Positions 1 through 9,062 are shown, numbered from the stretch's first letter. The stretch: 45,866 nt of DNA from Micromonospora endophytica (GCF_003236305.1 NZ_POTX01000018.1:1-45866); one strand, 5' to 3'. Notes: a model not told the origin generated them from the sequence alone. Numbers and translations are program-made.

Positions 1-1159
<1,159 letters not shown>

Positions 1160-1160
1160 C

Positions 1161-1166
1161 TACCAT
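1161..1166 (+). promoter_or_regulatory. -10 box for a leaderless transcript
   Basis: TACCAT sits exactly six bases before the ATG at 1173 and no Shine-Dalgarno sequence lies between, the geometry of leaderless actinobacterial genes. Confidence 0.6.
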
Positions 1167-1172
1167 CGTCGG

Positions 1173-2132
1173 ATGGCTTCGGACCGGACAGGCGTGGTGG
1201 TGGTCGGTGGCGGTATCGCCGGGGTGGCGTGCGCGGTGGAGTTGCATCGGGCTGGCGTGCCGGTCGAGATCCGGGAACGAGGCCGGGTGGCCGGCGGCCG
1301 GATGGCCAGCAAGCGCTTCGACGGCCGTCCCGCCGACCTCGGGGCGGCGTACCTGACGGTCAGCGACCCGGACTTCGCCGCGGTGGTGCGCGGCTGGCAG
1401 GCCGCCGGGCTGGCCCGGGAGTGGACGCACACCTTCGTCGCGTACGGCGTGGACGGGCGACGTGAGGTCCCCGGGGCGATGCGCTGGGCGGCCCCGCGCG
1501 GGCTGCGCTCGCTCGTCGAACACCTGGCCGCGGAGCTGCCGCTGGTGGTGAACCGGCTGGTGCTGGGAGTCGAGCCCGGCCCGGCGGTGGACGGCCGGGC
1601 CTGCGCGGCGGTGGTGCTGGCGATGCCCGGCCCGCAGGCCGCGCTGCTGCTCGACCCGGCGCTCGCCACCGCCACCGAGGCGGTCGGCCGGCAGCGGTGG
1701 TCACCGGCGCTGGCGGCGGTGCTGCGCTTCCCGGCCCGGCGGTGGCCGGACTTCCGGGGCGCCTTCGTGAACGACCATCCGCTGCTCAGCACCGTCTGCG
1801 ACGACGGAGACCGGCGCGGGGACGGCGCTCCGGTGCTCGTCGCGCACACCACTGCGGAGTTCGCCGCCGGGCACCTCGCCCAGCCCACCGCCGCCGCCCC
1901 GGCGATCGAGGCGGCGGTACGCGACCTGTTCGCCCTGCCCGACCGAGCGGAACAGGTGCACGTGCACCGCTGGACCTACGCCAAGCCGGTCGGCGGTGGC
2001 ACCGATGCGGGTTTTCACCTCGACGACGACGGCATCGGGTTGGCCGGCGACGCCTTTGGCGAGCCCCGGGTGCAGACCGCCTGGCGCTCCGGCCGTGACC
2101 TCGGCCGTGCCCTGGTCCGCCGCCTGACCTGA
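1173..2132 (+). CDS. FAD-dependent oxidoreductase, renalase/amine-oxidase-like
   Basis: The 319-residue protein starts with a Rossmann dinucleotide fold (VVVGGGIAGVACAVEL, about residues 8-23) followed by the acidic strand end IRERG and the GGRMAS loop typical of renalase-like and flavin amine oxidases. The C-terminal segment GIGLAGDAFGEPRVQTAW (around 285-302) matches the second FAD contact of this family. Bacterial renalases oxidise mis-reduced NAD(P)H isomers, but many homologues have no known substrate, so only the flavoenzyme class is secure. It is a single gene between the divergent GH6 and the convergent regulator, and its mRNA is probably leaderless. Confidence 0.8.
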   Translation: MASDRTGVVVVGGGIAGVACAVELHRAGVPVEIRERGRVAGGRMASKRFDGRPADLGAAYLTVSDPDFAAVVRGWQAAGLAREWTHTFVAYGVDGRREVPGAMRWAAPRGLRSLVEHLAAELPLVVNRLVLGVEPGPAVDGRACAAVVLAMPGPQAALLLDPALATATEAVGRQRWSPALAAVLRFPARRWPDFRGAFVNDHPLLSTVCDDGDRRGDGAPVLVAHTTAEFAAGHLAQPTAAAPAIEAAVRDLFALPDRAEQVHVHRWTYAKPVGGGTDAGFHLDDDGIGLAGDAFGEPRVQTAWRSGRDLGRALVRRLT

Positions 2133-2138
2133 ACCCCG

Positions 2139-4256
2139 TCAGGGAAGCAGGATCTCGAACCAGACAGTCGAACCGCGCACGGTGGGATCGGTGCCCCAGG
2201 CGTCGCTCAACTCCTCGATCAGGCCCAGCCCGCGACCGCGGCTGCTCAGCGTGTCGGTGCGGGCCCGGGTGACAGTGCCCCGGGAACCGGAGTCGGCCAC
2301 CGAGACGAGCAGGCGCTCGGGACTGAGGTCGATCTCGACCCGGGCCGCCGTGCCGGCGTGCAGCAGCGCGTTCGTGGTCAGCTCGCTGGTACACAACACC
2401 GCCGCGCCGATCACCGACTCGGCCACCCCCCACCGGGTGAGCTGAGCGGTCATCCAGTGCCGGACCCGGCTCGGCGCGGTCGGCTCGGCCGGCACCTCCA
2501 TCCGGGCCGACCGGCTCGGCCGGAGCGCGTACTCGACGGCAAGCACGGCCACGTCGTCCTCGGTGGCCCCGGACACCGCGGCCGTGGCGGTGGCGCACAA
2601 CGCCCTCGGATCGCCGCTCTGCGCCACCGCCACCGACTCCGCCAGCCGGGCCAGGCCGTGCGACAGGCCATGCCGCCGCCGCTCCACCACACCGTCGCTG
2701 AACAGCAGCAACGTGTCGCCGGGGGTGAAGGCGACGGTACGCGTACGGGGGTGGTAGCCGACCCCCAGCGGCGCGCCGAGTGCCACGTCGAGGTACTCGG
2801 CGCTCGGCGGGCCGTCGGGCGGGGAGCGGCGCAGCAGCGGCGCCGGGTGTCCGGCGCTGGCCAGGGTGAGCTGCTCCCGGTCGACGTCGATGACACCGAA
2901 CACCACGGTCACGAACAGTTCGTGCGTACCGGCCTCGGCACCCAGGCTGCTGACCAGCCGGTCGAGACCGGCGAGGACCTGGTCGGGGCGAGGGTCGTTG
3001 AGCGCCAACGCCCGCAGCGCGGCCCGTACCTGTCCCATCCGGGCGGCCGCCTGCACATCGTGCCCGGCCACGTCACCGAGCACCACCCCCAGCTCGCCGG
3101 TGGGCAGCACGAAGGCGTCGTAGAAGTCCCCGCCGGCGGCGTTGCCGTCGACACCCGGGTCGTAGCGTGCCGCCACCCGCAGCCGGGGCAGGACCGGCAG
3201 GTTCTCCGGCAGCATGCTGCGCTGCAACAGCTGGGCCGTACCGTGCTGGGTCTCGAAACGGCGGGCCCGCTCGGTGGCCTGGCCGATCAGCTCGGCCGAT
3301 GCCGCCAGCAGCGCCCGTTCCGGCGCCGACCAGGCGTGCGCGGTGCGGTAGCCCACGGTCAGACCGCCCCGGACCACGGACGCGCGCAGTGGCACCGCCG
3401 CCAGGGCCCGGATCTTCTGGTCGTGCCGGTCGGCGGCGATGTCCCGCAGCGGCTGGCCGTCCTCGACGAATGTGGCCTGCCCGCTGCGTGCGCAGACCAC
3501 CACCGGGGCCTGCCAGTCCGCCGGCCCGCGCCGCCACAGCGGGGGAAGCCGCTCGTCGGCCTCGTCCACCAGCTCGCCCCGGATCCGCCGGACCATCCGC
3601 CAGCCACCACCCCCGTCATCGACGGCCAGGGAGACCCGGTCGGCGTCGAACGACGTGATCGCGTAACGCAGCGCGACCCGCGCCACGTCGTCCAGGGTGA
3701 GCGTGCCGGAGAGCGCCGCGGCGAAATCGCTGAGCCCCTGCAGCTGCCGGGTCGCCGGGTTGGTCTCGACCACCACCGACAGCACACCGACGATCCGGCC
3801 CAGGCCGGTGCGGACGGGGGAGCAGGCCCGGATGTAGACGGCCTGATCGAGTTCCCCGGCGTCCTGCCGCAACGGCAGGGAGACGGCGCGGTCCAGGAAG
3901 GGCTCACCCGTACGGTAGGTGTGCTCGACCACGTCGCCGACGCCCGGACGATGCCACACCTCGGCGAACACCTCGGCGGCCGGCCGCCCGACGGCCTGCG
4001 GATGCTTGTCGCCGATCAGCTCGGCGTACGCGTCGTTGTAGAGCAGCAGCAGGTCGTCGCCGAGGTGCAGCGCCATCGGCGCGGGGGAGGCGAGCACGAT
4101 CTCGACCGCACCCCGCACGGCGGGGTCCCACGACTCGGGCGGACCGAGCACCGTGCCGGCCCACGGCTGCCGGCCGACGACCATGGTGGCACCCGAGACC
4201 GGTGTGCCCGGGACGGGGCCTGCTGGCGTGGGGACTCGCCCGACCGTTCCTGGCAT
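2139..4256 (-). CDS. PAS-GAF-PP2C (SpoIIE/RsbU type) phosphatase with C-terminal anti-sigma HATPase domain
   Basis: The 705 residues read as four modules: a PAS domain (about 35-165), a GAF domain (about 170-335), a PP2C/SpoIIE phosphatase (about 355-560; GGDFYDAF, GDVAGHD and LFSDGVVERR carry the metal-binding Asp residues), and an RsbW-like histidine-kinase-type ATPase (about 590-705; ELTTNALLHA is the N box and DSGSRG the G1-like motif). Such proteins sense signals through PAS/GAF and switch partner proteins of alternative sigma factors by dephosphorylating anti-anti-sigma factors, with the kinase domain acting as antagonist. No antagonist or sigma gene lies beside it, so targets are encoded elsewhere. 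It ends 6 bases from the renalase-like gene, convergently. Confidence 0.9.
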   Translation of the reverse strand: MPGTVGRVPTPAGPVPGTPVSGATMVVGRQPWAGTVLGPPESWDPAVRGAVEIVLASPAPMALHLGDDLLLLYNDAYAELIGDKHPQAVGRPAAEVFAEVWHRPGVGDVVEHTYRTGEPFLDRAVSLPLRQDAGELDQAVYIRACSPVRTGLGRIVGVLSVVVETNPATRQLQGLSDFAAALSGTLTLDDVARVALRYAITSFDADRVSLAVDDGGGGWRMVRRIRGELVDEADERLPPLWRRGPADWQAPVVVCARSGQATFVEDGQPLRDIAADRHDQKIRALAAVPLRASVVRGGLTVGYRTAHAWSAPERALLAASAELIGQATERARRFETQHGTAQLLQRSMLPENLPVLPRLRVAARYDPGVDGNAAGGDFYDAFVLPTGELGVVLGDVAGHDVQAAARMGQVRAALRALALNDPRPDQVLAGLDRLVSSLGAEAGTHELFVTVVFGVIDVDREQLTLASAGHPAPLLRRSPPDGPPSAEYLDVALGAPLGVGYHPRTRTVAFTPGDTLLLFSDGVVERRRHGLSHGLARLAESVAVAQSGDPRALCATATAAVSGATEDDVAVLAVEYALRPSRSARMEVPAEPTAPSRVRHWMTAQLTRWGVAESVIGAAVLCTSELTTNALLHAGTAARVEIDLSPERLLVSVADSGSRGTVTRARTDTLSSRGRGLGLIEELSDAWGTDPTVRGSTVWFEILLP

Positions 4257-4262
4257 GACCGC

Positions 4263-4268
4263 AGCCTA
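4263..4268 (-). promoter_or_regulatory. -10 box for a leaderless transcript
   Basis: Read on the minus strand, TAGGCT is followed by six bases and the ATG at 4256. The same hexamer with the same spacing is found before the aldo/keto reductase at 36250. Confidence 0.6.
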
Positions 4269-4445
4269 ACCCGACCCGTTCAACCATCGTTTCGGATCAT
4301 GGTCCGAGCCGCCGCAGTCGGGACAAAAGTCCAGGTCAGGGCCGGTCTGTTGCGGCCTGTCGAGAAAAAGTAGGCGATCGGCGCGGCGTGCTGTCCCGAC
4401 GTTGGGGTAAGCGCGCGGGGCAAACCATGCGACAGGAGGGACATC

Positions 4446-5297
4446 ATGCCGGAAACCCTTGCGGTCAGGCAGGTCGACATCGGCACCGCCGTGGCCGACA
4501 TGTGGCGGTCGGTGCTGCTGTTCGTACCGAGGGCCATCGCGTTCATCGCGATCCTGGTGATCGGGTGGCTCATCGCCAGAGCCGTGCTCAAGATCGTTGA
4601 CGCGGCGTTGGAACGGGTGGGGTTCGACCGCGCGGTCGAACGAGGCGGCATCAAACGGGCGCTGGAACGAACCAGGTACGACGCCAGCGACATCCTGGCG
4701 AGGCTGGCGTACTACGCGGTGCTGCTGTTCACGCTGCAGTTCGCCTTCGGCGTCTGGGGTCCGAACGCGATCAGCAACCTGATCGCCGGGGTGGTGGCCT
4801 GGCTGCCGCGCGCCTTCGTGGCGATCGTCATCGTGGTGGTGGCCTTCGCGATCGCCAACGCGGTGCGGGACCTCGTGAGCGGGGCGCTCGGCGGCCTGTC
4901 GTACGGCAAGGTGCTGGCCGACCTGACGGCGTTCTTCATCATCGCGCTCGGCGTGATCGCCGCCCTGAACCAGGTGGGCATCGCCACCACCGTGACCACT
5001 CCGGTGCTGGTAGCGGTGCTCGCCACGGTGGCCGGCATCCTGATCGTCGGGGTCGGTGGTGGTCTGGTCCGGCCGATGCAGAACCGCTGGGAAGGCTGGC
5101 TGCACCGGATCGCCGAGGAGTCTCGCGCGGTGCGGGAACAGCAGCAGGGCACCGCGGCCGGGCGGGGCGACATGCAGCGGCGGATGGCCGACCGGACCGG
5201 TGCCGGTGCCGAACAACCCACCCAGTCGATGGCCGGGGGGCGTGGCACCTACCAGTCCGGCAACATGGGCGAAGGGCCCCAGCAGTACCGTCAGTGA
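4446..5297 (+). CDS. Membrane protein with conserved TM-helix repeats (CmpX/mechanosensitive-channel-like)
   Basis: The 283-residue protein has about five hydrophobic segments (near 24-48, 90-112, 116-142, 160-180, 184-208) interleaved with amphipathic stretches such as KIVDAALERVGFDRAVERGG. This pattern fits the 'conserved TM helix' family related to small mechanosensitive channels, but the cytosolic beta domain of MscS is absent and the tail is hydrophilic, Gln/Gly-rich. It probably acts in osmotic or envelope stress; ion conduction is unproven. The start is fixed by AGGAGGG at 4434-4440. Upstream GCGT-N15-GGGTAA (4386-4410) weakly matches the sigma-B consensus. Confidence 0.75.
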   Translation: MPETLAVRQVDIGTAVADMWRSVLLFVPRAIAFIAILVIGWLIARAVLKIVDAALERVGFDRAVERGGIKRALERTRYDASDILARLAYYAVLLFTLQFAFGVWGPNAISNLIAGVVAWLPRAFVAIVIVVVAFAIANAVRDLVSGALGGLSYGKVLADLTAFFIIALGVIAALNQVGIATTVTTPVLVAVLATVAGILIVGVGGGLVRPMQNRWEGWLHRIAEESRAVREQQQGTAAGRGDMQRRMADRTGAGAEQPTQSMAGGRGTYQSGNMGEGPQQYRQ

Positions 5298-5370
5298 CGG
5301 GCCTGGCCGAGCCCTCGCCCGGCGGGGCGGCGTTTCGCCCCGGTAGGGGAGACAGGTCCACACGACGCGG

Positions 5371-5401
5371 GACGGGTGTCCGCCATCGGCGGGCGCCCGT
5401 C
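5371..5401. terminator. Hairpin between convergent genes
   Basis: GACGGG (5371-5376) pairs with CCCGTC (5396-5401), and inside it CCGCC (5380-5384) pairs with GGCGG (5388-5392) around a 3-base loop. It lies between the stop codons of two convergent genes and has no T run, so it is a weak bidirectional terminator candidate. Confidence 0.4.
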
Positions 5402-5406
5402 CGTCG

Positions 5407-5781
5407 TCACAGTGGCGGTGGCTGCGGTGCGGGCGTGCCCAGACCGGCGGTCAACGCGCAGACCGCGACGAGCCGCACCAGCACCCAGTCCGCCTCCGAC
5501 CAGTCCACCGGCCCGACGGGCGGCTGCCAACCGTGCTCCTTGGCCACCTCGCGGAGCCCTTCGGCGTAGCCGGCGAGGGCCGCGGCGCTCAGCGGTCGCT
5601 GGTCGCCGCGCAGGCTGTCCCGTACCGCTGCGGCGTGCCGGTCGACCGCCGCCCGCAGACCGGGCAGGCGGGTGGCGGCGGCGAGACCGTCGAGGCCCAC
5701 CGTGTTGGTGAGCGCCACCAGCGTGGCCCGTGTCGAGTCGACGGCGGTGCGGGCGGGAACCTGGTTCGGTGGCAGGCGCAT
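5407..5781 (-). CDS. DUF6401-like small actinobacterial protein
   Basis: The 124-residue soluble protein has an alanine-rich helical core (GLAAATRLPGL..AVDRHAAAVRD) and a second half with GYAEGLREVAKEHGWQPP and VDWSEADW. These resemble the DUF6401 family, often found near natural-product genes but of unknown function; I recall the family rather than having searched it. I chose the ATG at 5781 because TAGATT lies eight bases upstream (leaderless layout), and because upstream codons such as CTA and ATT do not look like coding sequence of this genome. A GTG 19 codons further up is the alternative. Confidence 0.65.
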   Translation of the reverse strand: MRLPPNQVPARTAVDSTRATLVALTNTVGLDGLAAATRLPGLRAAVDRHAAAVRDSLRGDQRPLSAAALAGYAEGLREVAKEHGWQPPVGPVDWSEADWVLVRLVAVCALTAGLGTPAPQPPPL

Positions 5782-5789
5782 GAGGAACG

Positions 5790-5795
5790 AATCTA
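5790..5795 (-). promoter_or_regulatory. -10 box for a leaderless transcript
   Basis: On the minus strand TAGATT is followed by eight bases and the ATG at 5781. Spacing is slightly longer than in the other examples. Confidence 0.45.
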
Positions 5796-5891
5796 GCCAC
5801 TGCGCACCGCCCGCGACCTCGGCCACTCGGCTGGTCAGGGGTCCTGCGGTCGGTTGCCCGGCGGCGGCCCCGGTGATCCTCCGGCGCGCGG

Positions 5892-6104
5892 CTAGTCGGA
5901 GGAGCGGGCGTCGGCCGGCCGACGGCGCGCGGCGTCGTCGGCGATGATCACAGTCGCCACCATGAGCGCCACGCAGAGGCTGAACAGCCAGGAGCTGTCC
6001 TCGACCAGCCTGGCGGAGACGGGTGCCTGAACGGCGGCGAGAAGGAAGCCGAGCCATGCCAGGCGACGCTGACGCGTGGAGAGAAAGCCGGAGCCCTGAT
6101 GCAT
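5892..6104 (-). CDS. Small two-helix membrane protein
   Basis: The 70-residue product has two hydrophobic segments: RLAWLGFLLAAVQAPVSARL (about 14-33) and WLFSLCVALMVATVIIADD (about 40-58), then a basic tail with RRRP. I recognise no family. The ATG at 6104 (MHQGSG) is preferred over an upstream start because the upstream residues look like translated spacer. There is no strong ribosome site, so the start is uncertain. It lies 110 bases upstream of the DUF6401-like gene on the same strand. Confidence 0.5.
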   Translation of the reverse strand: MHQGSGFLSTRQRRLAWLGFLLAAVQAPVSARLVEDSSWLFSLCVALMVATVIIADDAARRRPADARSSD

Positions 6105-6251
6105 TCCGAAAGTCTTGCGCGGGATGCCGCCGTTGCCGTCAGCCGAACGGCCGATTCTGGCCGACCTGTCCCCAACGTCACCCATTCGGACACTCTGCGT
6201 GATCGAATGCCTGCTGCGCCGTCCCGGTGCGCCCGCTTTTGGGTGGGGGTG

Positions 6252-6509
6252 TCAGAGGTTGTCGGGCCCGGTGCGGCCGGTGGTGGAAGGGCGGTAGGCG
6301 CGGTCCGGGTCGGTCGGCTCGCGGCCCGTGCCGGGGATCTCGCCGCCGCGGTCGACCGGCTCGGGGCCGTGCCCGAAGGCGGCCTCCTCGCCGGCGTCGT
6401 TGGCGGTCACGTCATCTGCCTGCCCGTCGAGGCTCGACCGGGCGACCGCCCGGTCCAGCTCCTCGAGCGGCAGCCGTTCCTCGTCACGCCACACCCTGTC
6501 CTCGCCCAT
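6252..6509 (-). CDS. Small acidic hydrophilic protein
   Basis: The 85 residues are rich in Asp, Glu, Arg and Gly with no hydrophobic core (starts MGEDRVWRDEERLPLEELD), so the product is probably disordered. No family is recognised. Support for a real gene is its position behind a sigma-B-like promoter (6520-6544) and in a run of stress-type genes on the same strand. It lies 41 bases downstream of the SRPBCC gene. Confidence 0.5.
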   Translation of the reverse strand: MGEDRVWRDEERLPLEELDRAVARSSLDGQADDVTANDAGEEAAFGHGPEPVDRGGEIPGTGREPTDPDRAYRPSTTGRTGPDNL

Positions 6510-6519
6510 GCCCTACCCC

Positions 6520-6544
6520 CTACCCCGGTGCGCCCCGGACAAAC
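6520..6544 (-). promoter_or_regulatory. Sigma-B-like promoter
   Basis: On the minus strand GTTT (6541-6544), 15 bases, then GGGTAG (6520-6525). The consensus of actinobacterial sigma-B-type promoters is GNNT-N14-16-GGGTAY. It precedes the start at 6509 and is one of three near-identical promoters within about 2 kb. Confidence 0.55.
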
Positions 6545-6550
6545 CGCGGA

Positions 6551-7012
6551 TCAGGGCTGAGGGCGGTCGACGCTGCCGCGCCAGGCACCGGTCTCCTGGC
6601 CTCGGCGCTCGATGAACTGCTTGAACCGTTGCAGGTCACCCTTGGCCCGGCGGTCGACCACGCCGAGCTTGTCGCCGGCCTGCTCGATCACGCCCTGCGG
6701 GTCGAACTCCAGCTGGAGGCTCACCCGGCTGCTGTTCTCGTCCAACCGGTGGAAGGTCACCACACCGGCGTGCTGGGTGCCGCCGGTCGAGCGCCAGGCC
6801 ACCCGCTCGTCGGGCAGCTGCTCGGTGATCTCGGCGTCGAACTCCCGCTTGACACCGGCGATCTCGACAGTCCAGTGGGTCATCGTGTCGGAGAGCTGGC
6901 GCACCTCCTCCACACCCTCCATGAAGTGGGGGAACTCCTCGAACTGCGTCCACTGGTCGTACGCGGTCCGCACCGGGACCGCCACGTCGACATGCTCGGT
7001 TACGCCACTCAT
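6551..7012 (-). CDS. SRPBCC family (START-like, polyketide cyclase/dehydrase type) protein
   Basis: The 153-residue product fits the helix-grip fold of the SRPBCC superfamily: an N-terminal strand plus AYDQWTQFEEFPHFMEGVEEV, a central WTVEIAGVKREFDAEITEQ..ERVAWRSTGG, and a long C-terminal helix DRRAKGDLQRFKQFIERRG. These proteins bind hydrophobic ligands in a cavity; no ligand is known for this subgroup, often called cyclase/dehydrase in actinomycetes. ATG 7012 is chosen over ATG 7018 because AGGAG lies nine bases before it but only three before the other. It follows the DUF2795 gene by 37 bases, so the two are probably co-transcribed. Confidence 0.8.
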   Translation of the reverse strand: MSGVTEHVDVAVPVRTAYDQWTQFEEFPHFMEGVEEVRQLSDTMTHWTVEIAGVKREFDAEITEQLPDERVAWRSTGGTQHAGVVTFHRLDENSSRVSLQLEFDPQGVIEQAGDKLGVVDRRAKGDLQRFKQFIERRGQETGAWRGSVDRPQP

Positions 7013-7049
7013 CAGCATCCTCTCCTGCGCTGGCGGGGGCGGTGGAGCC

Positions 7050-7466
7050 TCACCAACGCGTCGTCTCGTTCTTGTGTCCGAGCGCCGCCCACACCTCGGA
7101 CACCGTCTGGTACCGGGTGTCCTCCGGCAGCCGCGCCAACTCGGCCAGCACGTCGTCCGGTGCCTCGTTCTCCCGCGCGTTGGCGAGCAACGTGGCCCGG
7201 TCACCGGGCAGCGCGGTCATCGTGATGAACCGCCCGAGCCGGCTGCGTGCCTCGACGTCCTCGGAACTCATTCCCTGGGGAGTGCCGGTACGCAGGTCGC
7301 CGGCCGGGGCCGTGGTGGCCTCCGGCTGGTCCTCACCCGCGGGCTCCGGCACCCGGAACTCGTCGACCCGTGAACCGCCGGTCCCCGGCCCCTGCACGAG
7401 GCCGCTGACCTCCTGGCTCATCTGCTCGTCGACCCTGGGTCCGTGCTTGCTGTTGCCACGTTCCAT
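7050..7466 (-). CDS. DUF2795 domain protein
   Basis: The 138-residue protein has a hydrophilic first half (MERGNSKHGPRVDEQMSQEV, a start typical of this actinobacterial family) and a C-terminal helical DUF2795-like module (about 84-133) with LLANARENEAPDDVLAELARLPEDTRY and a final GH. The family's function is unknown; members are common among stress-induced actinobacterial genes. ATG 7466 is placed after AGAAGG. A sigma-B-like promoter is at 7477-7501. Confidence 0.75.
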   Translation of the reverse strand: MERGNSKHGPRVDEQMSQEVSGLVQGPGTGGSRVDEFRVPEPAGEDQPEATTAPAGDLRTGTPQGMSSEDVEARSRLGRFITMTALPGDRATLLANARENEAPDDVLAELARLPEDTRYQTVSEVWAALGHKNETTRW

Positions 7467-7476
7467 GCCTTCTGCG

Positions 7477-7501
7477 CTACCCGACCGGGCGAGTGGTAAA
7501 C
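7477..7501 (-). promoter_or_regulatory. Sigma-B-like promoter
   Basis: On the minus strand GTTT (7498-7501), 15 bases, GGGTAG (7477-7482), ten bases before the start codon at 7466. The -35 context GGTTTACC is shared with the promoter at 8548-8573. Confidence 0.65.
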
Positions 7502-7512
7502 CCGGCAAGCCG

Positions 7513-8490
7513 TCACGAACCGGCCGGTGAGCGCGGTTGCAGCACCGGCTCCTCCGTGTCGGTGGCACCCGACTGGAGCAGCCTGCCGCGCTGGAGTTCG
7601 GCGTTGATCTGCACCCCCAGCATCAGCGCGGAATTGGAGAGATAGAGCCAGACCAGGAAGGCGATCACCGCGCCGAGGCTGCCGTAGGTGGCGTCGTAAG
7701 ACCCGAAGTTCGCCACGTACAGGCCGAAGCCGAAGGACCCGAGCGCCCAGGCGGCCAGCGCCACCGCTCCGCCCGGGGTGAGCCACCGGAACCGTGGCTG
7801 GCGGACGTTCGGCGCGGCCCAGAACAACAGCGACAGCAGCAGCATCGCGATCAACGCCAGCGCCGGCCACTTGACCACCGCCCAGGCGGTCCGCATCGCG
7901 TCACCGGCACCCACCAGGTTGCCGACGGCGTCGGCGACCGGACCGCTGACGATCAGGCCGGCGGCGACCGTGGCGAGCATGACCAGCGACAGGGCCGCCA
8001 GCCCGATCTGCGTCGGGCGCAGCCGCCACACCGGCCGCCCCTCGGTGACCCCGTAGATCGCGTTCGACGCCCGGGTGAACGAGGCGATGAAGTTCGAGGC
8101 CGACCAGAGCGCGCCGAGCAGACCGAAACTGAGCAGCACCCCGGCCGAGCTGTTCTGGTCCACCACCGCCCGGATCACCCCGACGAAGCGCTCGTCGGCC
8201 ACCACCGAGCCGGCGCCGAGGTCCCGGGCCAGGTCCAGCACCGTGTCGACGGTGCGCTCCCCGTCGGAGACCAGGCCGACCAGGGCCACCACCACGACGG
8301 TGGAGGGGAAGAGCGCGAGTACGCCGTAGTAGGTGAGCGCCGCGGCCCAGTCCGTGCAGTTGTCCCGCAGATAGTTGCGCCCGCTGCGGACCAGCACGCC
8401 CCGCCAGGTCGGCCAGTGCAACTGGCGGATGCCCGGCAACGGTGACACCGACTCCTCGGCGTTCGGGGCCTGGGGGTTCGTCGTCGTCAT
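7513..8490 (-). CDS. YihY/virulence factor BrkB family membrane protein
   Basis: The 325-residue integral membrane protein has about six hydrophobic helices and the family hallmarks: the early DWAAALTYYGVLALFPS segment (about 46-62), FGLLGALWSASNFIASFTRASNAIYG (about 119-144), and the C-terminal ASYDATYGSLGAVIAFLVWLYLS-like helix. YihY/BrkB proteins sit in the inner membrane; despite old 'ribonuclease BN' labels their role is unproven. ATG 8490 has AGGGAG about ten bases upstream; a TTG one codon earlier is less likely. It is preceded by a sigma-B-like promoter and is divergent from the ChaB gene. Confidence 0.9.
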   Translation of the reverse strand: MTTTNPQAPNAEESVSPLPGIRQLHWPTWRGVLVRSGRNYLRDNCTDWAAALTYYGVLALFPSTVVVVALVGLVSDGERTVDTVLDLARDLGAGSVVADERFVGVIRAVVDQNSSAGVLLSFGLLGALWSASNFIASFTRASNAIYGVTEGRPVWRLRPTQIGLAALSLVMLATVAAGLIVSGPVADAVGNLVGAGDAMRTAWAVVKWPALALIAMLLLSLLFWAAPNVRQPRFRWLTPGGAVALAAWALGSFGFGLYVANFGSYDATYGSLGAVIAFLVWLYLSNSALMLGVQINAELQRGRLLQSGATDTEEPVLQPRSPAGS

Positions 8491-8547
8491 CAAGAGCCGC
8501 TCCCTGTCGCACGACCGGCACGTGCGCGCTCACCGGTGCCCGCGCCG

Positions 8548-8573
8548 GTACCCGGGGCCGTCCGTCGGTAAAC
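8548..8573 (-). promoter_or_regulatory. Sigma-B-like promoter of the BrkB gene
   Basis: On the minus strand GTTT (8570-8573), 16 bases, GGGTAC (8548-8553), a full match to GNNT-N16-GGGTAY. Its -35 lies 10 bases from the -35 of the divergent ChaB promoter. Confidence 0.65.
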
Positions 8574-8583
8574 CGCGCGGCCG

Positions 8584-8608
8584 GTTTGCCGCTGCCGTCG
8601 GGGGGAAC
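8584..8608 (+). promoter_or_regulatory. Sigma-B-like promoter of the ChaB gene
   Basis: GTTT (8584-8587), 15 bases, GGGAAC (8603-8608). One base in the -10 differs from GGGTAY, so this is weaker than its divergent partner. Confidence 0.4.
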
Positions 8609-8645
8609 GCCAGGGGGAATGGCTCGTACACGGAGGAGGTTCGAG

Positions 8646-9047
8646 ATGCCCGGGCGCGAGGTACTGCCCAGCACGCTGCGGCGCTCCCCGGAGAAGGCCC
8701 AGCGCACCTGGGAGAAGACGCACGACTCGGCAGTCGAGACGTACGGCGAGGGGGAGCGGGCGCACCGGACCGCCTTCGCCGCCGTCAAGCACGAGTTCGA
8801 GAAGGTGGGCGACCACTGGGAGCCCAAGGGCCGCAAGGGACCCAGCGACCAGCAGGCCGCGGGCGGCGGTCCGGCCCGGCGGGCACCCACCGCCGGTGGG
8901 GTCGACGCGAACGCCCCCAAGGAGCACCTCATGGAGATCGCCCGCAGACTGGATGTGCGGGGACGATCGAGCATGACCAAGCCGGAACTGGTCAAGGCCA
9001 TCCAGAAGGCCAACAACCGGCAGACGGCCAAGGCCCGCGGCGACTGA
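8646..9047 (+). CDS. ChaB family protein with C-terminal Rho_N-type domain
   Basis: Residues 1-60 match ChaB (LPSTLRRSPEKAQRTWEKTHDSA, EGERAHRTAFAAVKHEFEKVGDHW), a small helical fold once linked to cation transport in E. coli. After a linker, residues about 90-125 (HLMEIARRLDVRGRSSMTK, ELVKAIQKAN) form a Rho N-terminal/SAP-like helix-extended-loop-helix that usually binds nucleic acid. The fusion suggests a DNA- or RNA-associated role rather than transport. The start is fixed by GGAGGAGGT at 8632-8640. Divergent from BrkB; both have sigma-B-like promoters. Confidence 0.8.
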   Translation: MPGREVLPSTLRRSPEKAQRTWEKTHDSAVETYGEGERAHRTAFAAVKHEFEKVGDHWEPKGRKGPSDQQAAGGGPARRAPTAGGVDANAPKEHLMEIARRLDVRGRSSMTKPELVKAIQKANNRQTAKARGD

Positions 9048-9062
9048 CGCGCCGTCGACCGA

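Noticed and set aside
2358..4373. A 671-codon open frame on the plus strand opposite the SpoIIE-type regulator
   Set aside because: It is the antisense of a gene with clear domains; residues are rich in Arg, Gly, Pro and His with no motif, as expected of shadow frames in high-GC DNA.
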